Positions 38,801 through 50,800 of a stretch of 64,000 nt of DNA are shown piece after piece (position 1 is the stretch's first letter; every line of letters begins with the position of its first letter). This stretch comes from JADJPG01 sp964491875 (GTDB lineage Bacteria > Verrucomicrobiota > Verrucomicrobiia > Limisphaerales > JADJPG01): assembly GCA_964491875.1 (NCBI GenBank), contig CAZBIC010000023.1:58828-122827 (forward strand). The letters are read 5' to 3'. A program made the position numbers and the translations under genes. The notes under the pieces are model-generated. The model was not told the origin of the DNA, did no database searches, and saw nothing but the letters and a program-made list of their open reading frames with translations.

Positions 38801-41800
38801 CCGTCACCACGCCGCCCGCGCCATTCGTCGGAGCCGCAGCTTCGTTGATGAGTCGCACTACATCATCCAACGTCGTCGCGCTGGCGAGATTCACATCGAA
38901 CGTCACGCCGTCGCGACGGGTCACGCGCAGATGCGCATCGTTCGCCTGATCCTCGGTGAAACCCGCCGCGTTCGCGACCGCCAGCGCGAAGGTCTCGTCG
39001 GAGACGAGTTGGAGTTGGTTGCCAGAAAGTTCAGCGGCAATGTCAATCAATCCAGCGGTCGTCAGCGCGCTGTTCAAGTCGCTGATGAAATCCGCCCGGG
39101 ACGTGTTGTTGCTCTGCGCCGCGATGCTGACCGTGACCGTGCTCGCCGTGTCCCCGCGCCAGACGACAAACTCGAAGTCCGCCGGCTGGCTGCTGCCGTT
39201 CACGAAAATTCCATTCGCCGGCAACGCGACGCCGCTGGTCACGGTGAACACCGCCGCGGTTGGGGCGACTTCAGTTCCGGCAAAACCAGGCACAGTGGAG
39301 CCGACGACTTCCAGCGTCGTCACCGAATCGAGCAACGCGCGGAAACGAACCCGGCCGTTCAGCGTTTCCGCCGCAACGCGGGACGCCAGACCAGCCGTGG
39401 CGAGCGCGGTGTTGAAGTCCTCGATCAAGTCGTCGACGTCCGTGTTGTCATTCTGCGCGGTATCGCTCAGCGCAACTTCCAAGGTCTCGCCATTCACGTT
39501 CAGGCTAAGGCTGACGGACGTCACCACGCTGGAGCCATCGACATACTTGCCGTCGGCGGGCGCATCGACGGTGCCCGTCAAGGTTCGCGTCGCGCTAAAG
39601 AGTCCGAAGCGCGCGTTGAGCGAAATCGAGCGCACCGTAGCGTCGATGACGTTGAAACGAATCTTGCTCGAGACGAGCTCCGCCTGCAGCCGCGTGCCGA
39701 GTCCCGCCGCAACGAGAGCCGTATTGAGGTCCGTCACCAAGTCGGCAGCCGTGGTGTTATCGCCCTGCGCGTCGCTGCTCAGCATCACTGAGGTCGATTC
39801 ACCATTCAGCTCGAACACGAACAACACCGGACTAATCAACGCAGCCGTCGGATCCAGAACCGCAGCCACTGGATTCACAAACTGACCTTTCGCCGGAGCC
39901 GCGACGCCCGAGGTCAACCGCAAGCCGGCGCCGATGCCCGTGCCACCGTTGAGCGACGTGAGAATCGTTCCGCCGTTCACCACCGTGACACTGAACTCCT
40001 CGTCGACGGCGTTGCCGCTATTATTGATCGCGAGGCGGAAAGTTCCTGCAAACTGCACCCCGGGAATGTTGAGCGACACCGTTGCCGCCAGTTCGCCGGC
40101 CATGCCGTCGTTCGTCATCAGGAAGCTGCCGCGGCCATTCGTCAGCACCACGACATCGGTGCCGCCGCTGCCGAGCCGCAGCGAAACGTTCTGCGCCACC
40201 ACGCGCGTCGCCGTGCGCGTGACGCCCGTGGTTGGATTCGTGGTGGAGGATTGTTCGAACGCGAAGTCGCCGCTCAGAGTCTGGCCCGCGACGTTGAGCT
40301 GCACGCCGGTGCCTTCGACGCGGATGTAAGGTCCAGCGGGCAGATTCAGGAAGATGGTACGTCCGCCGACCGTGAACTGCTCGTTCACCGAGCGGGATGT
40401 CTTGTTGATCGAGAGACCGAATCTTCCGGTGAATTCGATGCCCGCAGGCACGTTCAGGTTCACGGTCGCCGCGAGCGAACCTGCCAGGCCATCCGGGCTG
40501 ATGAGGAACGAACCCTCGCCGTTGAGCACTTCCACCACGCCGCCAAGCGAAAGGCCGACGTTGGTCGCCGCCACGCGCACGCGCTTCAAACCCGCGGCGG
40601 TGGTCACCTGCTCGAAGGCAAAGTTGCCGCTCAACGTCTGGCCGAGCACGCTCAGGCTCGCGGGTGCCGACGCGTTGCCAATCTCGACGCGGAGATACGG
40701 ACCGGCCGGCAGCGACAGATTGATGCGCTCGCCAGCGACGATGAAGTCCTCGTTCACCACGGCGTTGGTGTTGTTGATGGCGACATTCAGAGCGCCGGTG
40801 AACTGGATGCTCGGATCGATGTTCACGCTGAGCACGCCACCGAACTCGCCCGCGAGACCCGCCGGCGTCAGGAGCAACTTGCCCGTTCCGTCGGTCACTT
40901 CCACGAGCGGATTGCTGGCGCTGCCGCCCAGCTTCAGCGAGCCTTCCGTCAGCGCGAGGCGCACGACGCGCTGGCCGTTGCTGCGGGTCAACTGCTCAAA
41001 GACAAAGTTACCGCTCAACTTCTGCTCGAGAATAATGAGGTAAACATCCTCGCCCTCAACGCGGACATAAGGCCCGACCTCGAGAGTCAGAGTCTCCGTT
41101 TCGCCGTCGGCCACCTGGAACTCGACATTAGTAATCGCGGCGTTCGTGTTGTTGATGGCGACCGTAAACGTGCCACCCAGGCTCACGCCCGGAAGGTTAA
41201 CGCCAATCGTTCCACCGAGCCGACCCGCAACCCCGCTCTGTTGGAGCAGCAACACCGCACTGCCATTCGTCAGCGTCAGGAAATCCGTCGTGCCGTCACC
41301 TAGCGCCACATTCACGTTCGTGGCGATGACACGCACCACGGTCGTCGGAGTCGTGCCGGCCGTGGCGCTCTTCTCGAAAGCGAAGTTGCCGCTGACGCGC
41401 TGGCCAGCGACGCGGAGGGTTAGGTTCGTGCCTTCGAGCCGCAGATACGAACCCGCCGGAAGATTGAGCGCCACCGTCCGGGTTCCAATTGTGAACTGCT
41501 CGGCTACCGCCGCGGTGGAATTGCTGAACGCGAGTCCCACTGTGCCGCTCACTTCGATACCGAGCGACGGGGCGAGCTCAAACTTGCCGCTCACGCGACC
41601 AGCGAGACCTGTCGGCTTGATAACAAAGAATCCTTCGCCTTCGGTGAGGCTGACGATGTTCACCCCATCGGCCTGCAGGTGGAATTCAAGGTCAGCGATG
41701 GCGATACGCACCAACTTCTGCGGCGGCGCGTCGACAGGCGCCTGCGGGCTGGCTGGCGCATTGTATTGCTCGAACGCGAAACGGCCGCGCAAGGTTTGAC

Positions 41801-44800
41801 CGAAGACAGTCATTTCGATCGGAGGATTCGGGTCCGCGCCGCCCTCGACCTTGAGATACGGACCGGCTGGCAGACGCAGCTCGATGGTCTCGCCGTTCAC
41901 CACGATGTCTTCGCTGACTTCCGTCGTGGTGTTGTTGATCATGACCCGGAAGGCCCCATCGAAGTCCACCGCGCCAGGGATGTTCAAACCGACCGTCACG
42001 CTGAAATCACCCGCGATACCGGCGTTCGTGAGAATAAATCCGCCGCGTCCCTCGGTGAGCGTCACGAAGTCCGTGTCGCCGTCGCCCAGCGCAAGTTCGC
42101 CGTCCGTGATGCCGACCTTGATGACGCGAACGTCATCCGTGAGCGCCGAAGTTGGTCCGGGCAACGTTAGCTGCTCGAAGGAGAACGTGCCTTCAATGCT
42201 CTGTCCGGCGACCGCGAGGGTGAGCGAACCGGAGAAGCTCGTTGCACCGGCGGCAACGTTCTCTGTGCGATTCGTCGGCGTATCGGGAATCTCAACGGTG
42301 TCCGCCGAGCCCGTGTTGTTGAAGCGCACCACGGCATCACCGGAGAACGTCACGCCCGGGATGCCGAGGAGTTCCACCGTGCCTTCCGCATACACAACGT
42401 AGTTCGCGCCGACCTTCTTGATACCCGCCGCCGCATCCTTCAGCAACACACCGCGCGCCGCGGGATTAATCACCTTCGGATTCGCCGAGGCATCGATGTA
42501 AAGCGGGCCTTGGCCGAGGAAGATGGTCAGACCGCTGCCACTGAAGTTCCCGCCGCCATCGAAGACCACCGCGCTGCCCTCAATGGTCACGAAGTTTCCG
42601 ATGTTCAGCGTGAGATCGGAGCCGAAGAAGGTCGCCGCCTGATCCGCCGCGAATACGATGCTGAGGGTCTTGCCGTTCAACTCGATCGTCTCGTTCACCG
42701 CTCCGCCGGTGTTGTTGATGCGGAAACCGATGTTTCCACCGAGGTCAAATCCGCCGCCGCCGAGTGCAACTTCACCGGACATGAAGCCCGCGATGCCCGC
42801 GCCGCGAATCACGAACGCGCCCTCGCCGTTCTTCAGTCCCTGGCCGCTGATTGCGACAGTCACGTTCGCCACTGCGAATCGCGTGACCTTGATGCCGTTC
42901 AGGAACACCTGATTCACCGCACCGTCGTTGCCAGAGACGAGATCCACGTCGCCATCCGCATCGAGGTCCACCAGCGCAATCGCCGTCGTCGCATCCGAAG
43001 CGCCGCCAACCAATGTCGCCGTCACGCCAGCGAACGGATTCTTCTCCTCTTCCTTTGAGACGAACGCATTCAGATAAACGCGCTTCTGACCACCATCGAC
43101 ACCGACTACAACATCAAGCTTGCCGTCACCATTGATATCGCCCAGCGCGAGACTGCTGGTCGCCACCGTCGCCGCATCGAGGTTGAACGGCGTCGCACTG
43201 TCGAACGGATCCACACCGCCCGTGCTGAGGTAAACTTGGTTCGTCTGCCCGCTGCGACCAATGATCAGATCTTCATCACCGTCCTTGTCGAAGTCGCCCA
43301 CCGCGAGCGCCTTGGTCGCATCGGATACTCCGCCCAGATCCAGCACCGCGGTTTCGTCCATTTGACCCGTCTGCGGTGTCGTATTAGTCGCGGCGACATA
43401 GCGGTTCAGGTAAACGCGTGTCTTGGCAGCATTGAACCCGACAATCAAATCCGTGCGGCCATCGCCGTCCATATCGCCGACTGCGAGCGCCGTCGTCGGC
43501 CGGGCCGTCGCATCGATCACGAGGCCGGTCACACCGTTGAATGGACTTGTGGTGCCGTTGTTCAGGTAGAGGCGGTTCGTGACAGCGTTGTTGCCGATGA
43601 CGATGTCGTTGCGACCGTCGCCATTGAAGTCTGCCACCGCCAGCTCCGTGGTCGGATACGCCGCGCTGTCGAGTTCCAGCGGCGTCACGCTCGCGAACGG
43701 AGTCGCCGTGCCGTTGTTCAGGTAAACCAGGTTTTCCTCGTCTCCCGCCACATCGTCGTTGCCAACGATCAGATCCAGCTTGTTGTCGCCGTTGACATCC
43801 GCGAGAACCACCGAAGTTGTGTTGAAGCTCGTCGCACTGATGTTCGTACCCGTCACCGCGTTGAACGGATTCGCGGTGCCGTTGTTCAGGAACAGCAGGT
43901 TTGTCCCACTGTTGCGACCGATGACGAGGTCCGCGCGGCCATCACCATTCACATCACCAACTGCCACCGAACTGGTCGTTCCAGTGAGCGCGCCGAGATT
44001 CTGAGCCGGGGCGTATTCGTTGCGGTTGCCCTGATCGAAGAAGAAGTCACCGTGCAGCGTCGGCCCGCCGCCGTCGATCTGCACATCCACATCGATCACC
44101 GCCACGCGGATGAACGAACCTGCGGGGAGCAATAGCGGAACTTCTGTGGTGCCAACCTTAACCTTCTCGTCCACCGCCTCAGGGCTGGTGTTGATCTCCA
44201 GCTTGATCGAAGTCGCACCAATGTTGATACCCGGGATGTCGAACCTGAAACCCGTAACGGTGAACTGTGCCGCCACACCCAGGCGATCGATGCGAAGAGC
44301 GCCGCTGCCACTGGTCACCACCACGAAGTTGGTCGAGCCATCCGTGATCGTCAGCCCGAGATTCGTGATGCCGATGGTGACGACCTTCTCGTCATCCGTA
44401 TCTGGGTCGGTATCCACTTCGAACGCTCCGTTCGGTCCCGCGCGCTCCGACTGCTCAATCGCGAAGTTGCCGGTCAACGTCTGCCCTGCGACCACCAGCG
44501 TCACGCCCATCGCTTCAATCCGGAAGAACTGCCCTTCCTCATCGTCTTCCGTGAACTGGAGCTGGGCCGGGCCACTCGCCGTGTCGAAGGTCTCATCCAC
44601 CTCACCCGTGATGGTCTTCACGCGCACCGCGAAGCTGCCGGTGAAGCTCACGCCCGGCACATCGAGAATCACATCGCCTTCAAACTCGCCCGCCACACCG
44701 GCGTCTGTCAGGAGGAAGTTACCCGCGCCATTTTCCACACGCACGAAGTCACGGCTTCCGTCACCCAGCGCCACATTCACGTCACTCGCGGAAACGCGCA

Positions 44801-47800
44801 CCACGCGCTTCGGTACCGTGCTGGTTGTGGTGATTTGCTCGAACGCAAAGTTACCACTGATGCGCTGGCCGAGAACATTCAGCGCTAGGTCTGTTCCCTC
44901 GACACGCACGTAGCTCGCGCCACCGGGCAGCACGAGATTCTTCGTCACGCCCGCGATGGTGAACGTCTCGTCCACCAAAGATCCGGTGTTGTTCACCTTT
45001 ACGCCCAGCGTGCCGCTCAACGTCACGTCAGGAACATTCAACGCCACGGTGCCACCAACGCTGCCCGCGATACCGGTCGAGCGGATCACGAAATAGCCGC
45101 TGCCGTTCGTAATCTGGAGAATCGGATTCGCGCCATCACCGAGGCTCAGGCGAACGTCGCTGGCCGCCACGCGCACGATACGCTCGGCGGAAACTCCGCT
45201 GCCCTTTGTGAACTGCTCGAAGGCGAAGTTACCGCTCAACGTCTGGCCCGCCACCGTCAGGCGCACCCCGGTTCCCGTCACCCGCAGAAACGGACCCGCC
45301 GGCAAGGACAACGTCAGCGTGCTGCCGCCAACTTGAATCGAATCAGTCACCGCCGCGCCCGTGTTGTTCACCTCGATGCCGAACGAGCCGGCGAAATCAA
45401 TTGAAGGCACGTTCACTTCCACATCACCGCCGAAGCGACCAGCCAGACCGGCGCTGGTCAGGATGAAGAATCCTTCGCCCTCGCTGACTTCAACAATCGG
45501 CGAACCGCTGGTGCCGCCGAGCTTCAATCCACCGTTCGCCACACCCACACGAACCACCCGCTGGCCGTTCGGACGCGTCGTCTGTTCGAGCACGAAGTTG
45601 GCGCTGATGGTCTGGCCAACCACTTCGAGCGTGGCCGGGATCAGCTCCGTTCCAATCTCGACCCGCAGATACGGACCCGCCGGCAGCACCAGCGGACTGA
45701 GCAAGGTCCCGGCGAACGATTCGTTAACGGCCGCCGTAGTGTTGTTGATCCTAAGCTTGAGGCCGCCGTCAAAGCGCACTCCCTGCACATTGATGGCGAG
45801 ATTCACCGCGAGCTCACCCGCGAGTCCCGCAGGCGACAGCACGAACTGTCCGTTGCCGTTCGTGATACTGACGAGCGCCGGCGTGCCGCCGAGGCTCAAT
45901 GCGACATTCGAAACCGCCACGCGCACGAGACGCGCACCGCCCGTCAGCGTCAGTTGTTCGAAAGCGAAGTTGCCGCTCAACGTCTGGCCCAGCACGTTCA
46001 GGCTAATGTTCGTTCCGTCCACGCGCAGATACGGTCCCTGCGCCACACGCAACGTCACCGGCAGAACTCCGAGCGTGAAGGTTTCGTCAATCTCCGCGTT
46101 GGTGTTGTTCAGCACCAGGCGGAACGTCCCTGCGAAGGTGACAGAAGGAACATTCACTGCCACCGTGGCCGACAGCGTGCCCGCGATGCCGCTTGGCAGG
46201 ATGAGGAAGTAGCCGGAGCCGTTCGTCACGCTGACGAAACTGTTCGTGCCGTCACCGAGCGACAGGGAGACGTTCGCGGCGCCCACGCGGATCACCGAAA
46301 CGTCGTCCGAAGTTCCGAGCGCACCGTCCACGCCCTCGCCCGTCGCCTGCTCAAACGCAAAGTCGCCGCTCAAGGTCTGACCGAAGATCACCAACCGCGC
46401 ACCCGTCGCTTCCACGCGCACATACGGACCCGCCGGCAGGTTCAGCGACACGCTCACACCGGCGACGGTCAATTGCTCCACCACCGCCGCGCGCGTGTTG
46501 TTCATCGCCACGCTGAAGCGTCCGCTAAACGAAGCTCCACCGGTGATGCTGCCGATCTGAACCGTGCCGGAGACGCGTCCTGCGATACCCGCCGCCGTAA
46601 TGAGCAACGCGCCTTCGCCTTCAGTGAGCGAAACAATCTCCGTCGTATCTGCGAGGAGATGCAGCTCAACGTCGGTCGCCACCAATCGGATAATCTTGGA
46701 ACCGGTCGCGACTGAAGTGACCTGCTCCAAGGCAAAGTTACCGGAGAGCGTCTGGCCTCCGATGGTCAGCGTCGCCGGGGTCGACTCATCAATCTCCGTC
46801 ACCGACAGCCGCAGATACGGACCGGCCGGCAGGTCGAGCGTCACCGTCTCCGCACCGACGGCGAGCACCGAGTCCTGCGCCACGCCCGTCGTGTTGATCG
46901 CCACGCCCAGCGTCCCGGCGAAGGTCACACCGGGAATCGCCGTGTTCACCGTGCCGGTCAATTCACCCGCCAGACCCGCGCTGCTGTAAATCAGCGATCC
47001 GCTCGCGTTCGTCACGCTGATGAGGGCCGTCGTGCCGTCGCCCAACGACAGGCTCACACCAGTGGCGGCGACACGGACCGTTCCCGTCGCCGCGCCGCTG
47101 CTCACTTTGTCGAACGCAAAGTTGCCGCGCAGTGTCTGGCCAAGAACGCCGAGTTCCACATTGAGCGCTTCGAAGCTGGTCACCAAGTCAGTCGTCGCAA
47201 ACTCAATTTCCACCGGTGCCGCGCTGCTGTTCGGAATCTCAATCGTCTCATCCACCACCGTGCCGGAGTTGTTCACCCGCACCGAGGCCGTGCCGGTGAT
47301 GACCACGCCGTCCACGCCCAGCAACCGCACCGTGCCCGTCGCCACCAGCGCGAACGTGCCGTTGGCGAACTTGATCAGGCCCACGCGCGCATCGGAGAGC
47401 ATCACGCCAGTGGCCAGCGGATTGATGTCGCCGTTCTCGAGCCGGGCCGGGCCCTGGCCGAGGAATATTGTAATGTTCGTGCCGCCGAAGACGCTGCGAC
47501 CCGCCTGTTGGGTGAAGCTGACGCTGCCTTCGATGGTCACAAAGTTGGCAATGTTCAGTGACAGGCTCTCGGCGAAGAAGGCGAAGCCGCTGACCTCGTC
47601 CGCTCCGAACTTCACGAGAATCGAACGCCCATTGATGACCACCGTCTCGTCGATGGGCAGACCGGTGGTATTCACGCGGAAGCCCGCGCGTCCGCCTACG
47701 CTCACGCCACCCGCGCCGACGGAGATTTCACCACTGAGCACGCCAGCCAGACCTTGTGGCAGGATGACAAACGCGCCTTCCGCATCGCGCAGGCCATTGC

Positions 47801-50800
47801 CGGAAACGATCAGGCTCACATTCGCGACACCGAGGCGCGTGACCTTGGAGCCGTCGGTATCGGTCGCCTGCTCGAAGAGAAAGTCACCGTGCAACGTCGC
47901 GCTGCTGACCACCACGTCGGTGTCGAACGCCGTGATCTGGAGATACGGACCCGCCGGCAGCGCGAGCTCGATGGTGTCCGCGCCGAGAGCAAACCTCTCA
48001 TTCACCGGCGCAACGGTCGTGTTGATGCGAATGCCCAGCGTGCTGGAGATCGTCACACCCGCGATCGCGGACGACGCGAGCTGCGCGGAAAGTTCGCCCG
48101 CCACACCTTGCGGCGTGAGGATGAACGCGCCGGCTCCCTGGTTGACGGACAAGACCGTCGTCGTTCCGCTCGTCAGCGAAAGCGTCACCGCGCTCATCGC
48201 GACGCGGACAATTTTCTGGCCATCCGCCGTCGTGGATTGGTCGACCGTGAAATTACCCTGCAGCGTCTGGCCAAACGCGTTCAGTGAAACGCCCGTCCCC
48301 TTCACGCGCACAAACTGCCCAGCGGCCAGGGTCAGTGTTCCGGTCGAGAACGTCTCGCTCACCGCTACTCCGGTGTTGTTGACCTCGACCGTAAACGTCC
48401 CGCCGAAGGTCACGTTCGGGATGTTCACGCCCACGCTGCCGGTGAAGGAACCCGCGATGCCGTTTGCGCCGAGAACGAAATACGCCGTCGCACCGGAAAC
48501 GATGAACAGGTCAGTCGTGCCATCGCCCAGCGCCAGCGAGGCGTCGCTGACCGCGATGCGCGTGACCGTGTGCGGCGAAACGCCGGTCGTTGTCACGCGC
48601 TCGACTTCAAAGTCACCACGCAACGTCTGGCCAAGAATCGTCGCCTCAATGTTCTCACCCGCCACGCGCAGGTAGCGGCCGGCCGGCAACACGAGCCCCA
48701 CCGTTTCGCCGCCCACGAGGAACGTTTCGTCGATGGCGCTCGGTGTGTCGTTTATCTGCAAGGTCAGGTCACCCGTGAGCGAGATGCCGGGCACCAGCAC
48801 GCTGACGGAGCCGCTGAGTTCACCCGCCAGACCGCGATTACCTGCCACGGCACCGCCGCGAATCAGGAACGAGCCACGCCCATTGCTCAACGCCACGAGC
48901 GGTTGCGCGCCGTCTGTGATTTGCAGCGCAACATTGCTGGCTGCCACGCGCACCACGTCGCCGCCGCCTTGGAGCGTAACTTTCTCGAAGGCAAAGTTGC
49001 CGCTCAACGTCTGGCCAAGGATGGAGAGTTGGACGCCGGTTCCTTCCACGCGCAGATATGGACCCGCAGGCAGTTCAAGCGTCACCGACTCGCCGCCCAC
49101 CGTGAAGGTCTCGTTCACGAGCGCGTTCGTGAGATTCACCGCGACGCCGAAGTTTCCGGTGAAGGTCGCGCCTGGCACTCCGCTCAGATTCACATCCCCG
49201 CTCAGGCGGCCCGCTGCACCCGCTGCGCTTAGCACGAAGCTGCCGTTCGCGTTCGTCACCACGACGAAGTCCGTCGTGCCGTCGCCGAAACGCAGCTCGA
49301 CATCCGCCGCCGCCATGCGCAGCACGCGGCGCCCGTCGGATTCCTGCAGATACTCAATCGAGAAGTCGCCGCTGATCTGTTGGCCGAGGATGTCGAGGTC
49401 GAGGTCATCGGCTTCGAGGCGGAAGAACGGTCCCGCCGGCAGGTCGATGCCGGCGATCGGATTGAGATCCAATCCCGTCAGTTCGAGCGAGCTGGAGAGA
49501 GATCCAAAGAGCGAGCCGACGTTGAAGCCATTCAGGCCCGCGATGGTCAACGAGCCAAGGCCGGGCGCTTGATCAGCCAGACGCAGGCCGCCGAACGAAA
49601 TGCTCGCCATGTCGAATCCGGCCGCGAGGTTAATTTTATCGAGGAGGTCCTGCACGGTTAGCGCACCGGTGAGATTTACTTCAAACGACACACCACTGGG
49701 CCGTGTAATGCGCAGGTGCGAACTCGCGGACGGGATGGTGAGGCCGGTGCCACCGAAGAGATCGCCGAGCGAGAGATTCGGGACGAGCGAACTGAGATCC
49801 AAGTCATCCAACACCGGCGCCCCGAGGCTGTTCAGGTTCAGCGTGAAGAAGCGGCTGAACTCGAGACCGGGGACATTGACATTCACCGTGCCGGACACCT
49901 CGCCGGCGATACCGCCACCGCCGATGAACAACGCACCGCTGCCGCCGGTCAGCGAAACGAAGTCCGTGGTGCCGTCACCAAACGCGAGACGAACGTTGCT
50001 CGCCGCGATCGTGACTGTGGGCGCGCCGCCTGCGTCGGTCGATTTGCCGAAGGAGAAGTCACCCGCCAGCGTTTGGCCGAAGACCGTGAGCTGGAAGTTG
50101 CGCGCCTCGAAGCTCGTGACCACAGCGTTGGTTTCGAAACGCAGCACAACTTCGCGGGAGGTATTCGGAATCGACAACGTCTCGTCCACGGGCGCGCCGG
50201 AATCGTTCACGCGCACGCTGGCCGTGCCTTGAGCCGTGACACCATCGACGCCAATCACGCTCACCGTGCCGGTCGCGACGAGCGCATAGGTGTATGGCGC
50301 CGCGCTGCCGAAGCGAATGAGCCCCACGCTCGCATCCGTCAGCAGCACGCCGACGGCGACCGGATTCAGCTCGCCGTTCTGCAACCGAGCCGGACCTTGG
50401 CCGATGAAGATTTCCAAGCCTTCGCCCGCGAAGACCGTTTTGCCGTTCACGGTCGTGAAGCTGACGTTGCCCTCGATGGTGACGAAGTCGGCGATGTTCA
50501 GCGCGAGGTCTTCAGCGAAGAACTGGAAGATGTCCGTCTCACCTTCGCCAAACTGAACTCGGATCGTGCGACCATCGATCTCGATGCTTTCGTCGATGTC
50601 TGAACCAGTGTTGTTAATGCGGAAGCCCGCCCGACCGCTGAGGCTGACGCCGCCGACCGTTGCCGCCGCGGCACCGCTCATCACGCCAGCCACGCCAGAA
50701 GTGCGGACGACAAAGAATCCTTCCGCCGCCGTGACGCCGAACGTATCTGCGCCGCTGCCGACCGAGACGGCCACGTCACTAAAGGCGATGCGCGTGACTT

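Noticed and set aside
37131..49815. Flagellar hook-associated gene
   Set aside because: The flagellin-IN-like segments are short inserts within the giant frame and no flagellar gene is present; the motif alone does not imply a flagellum.
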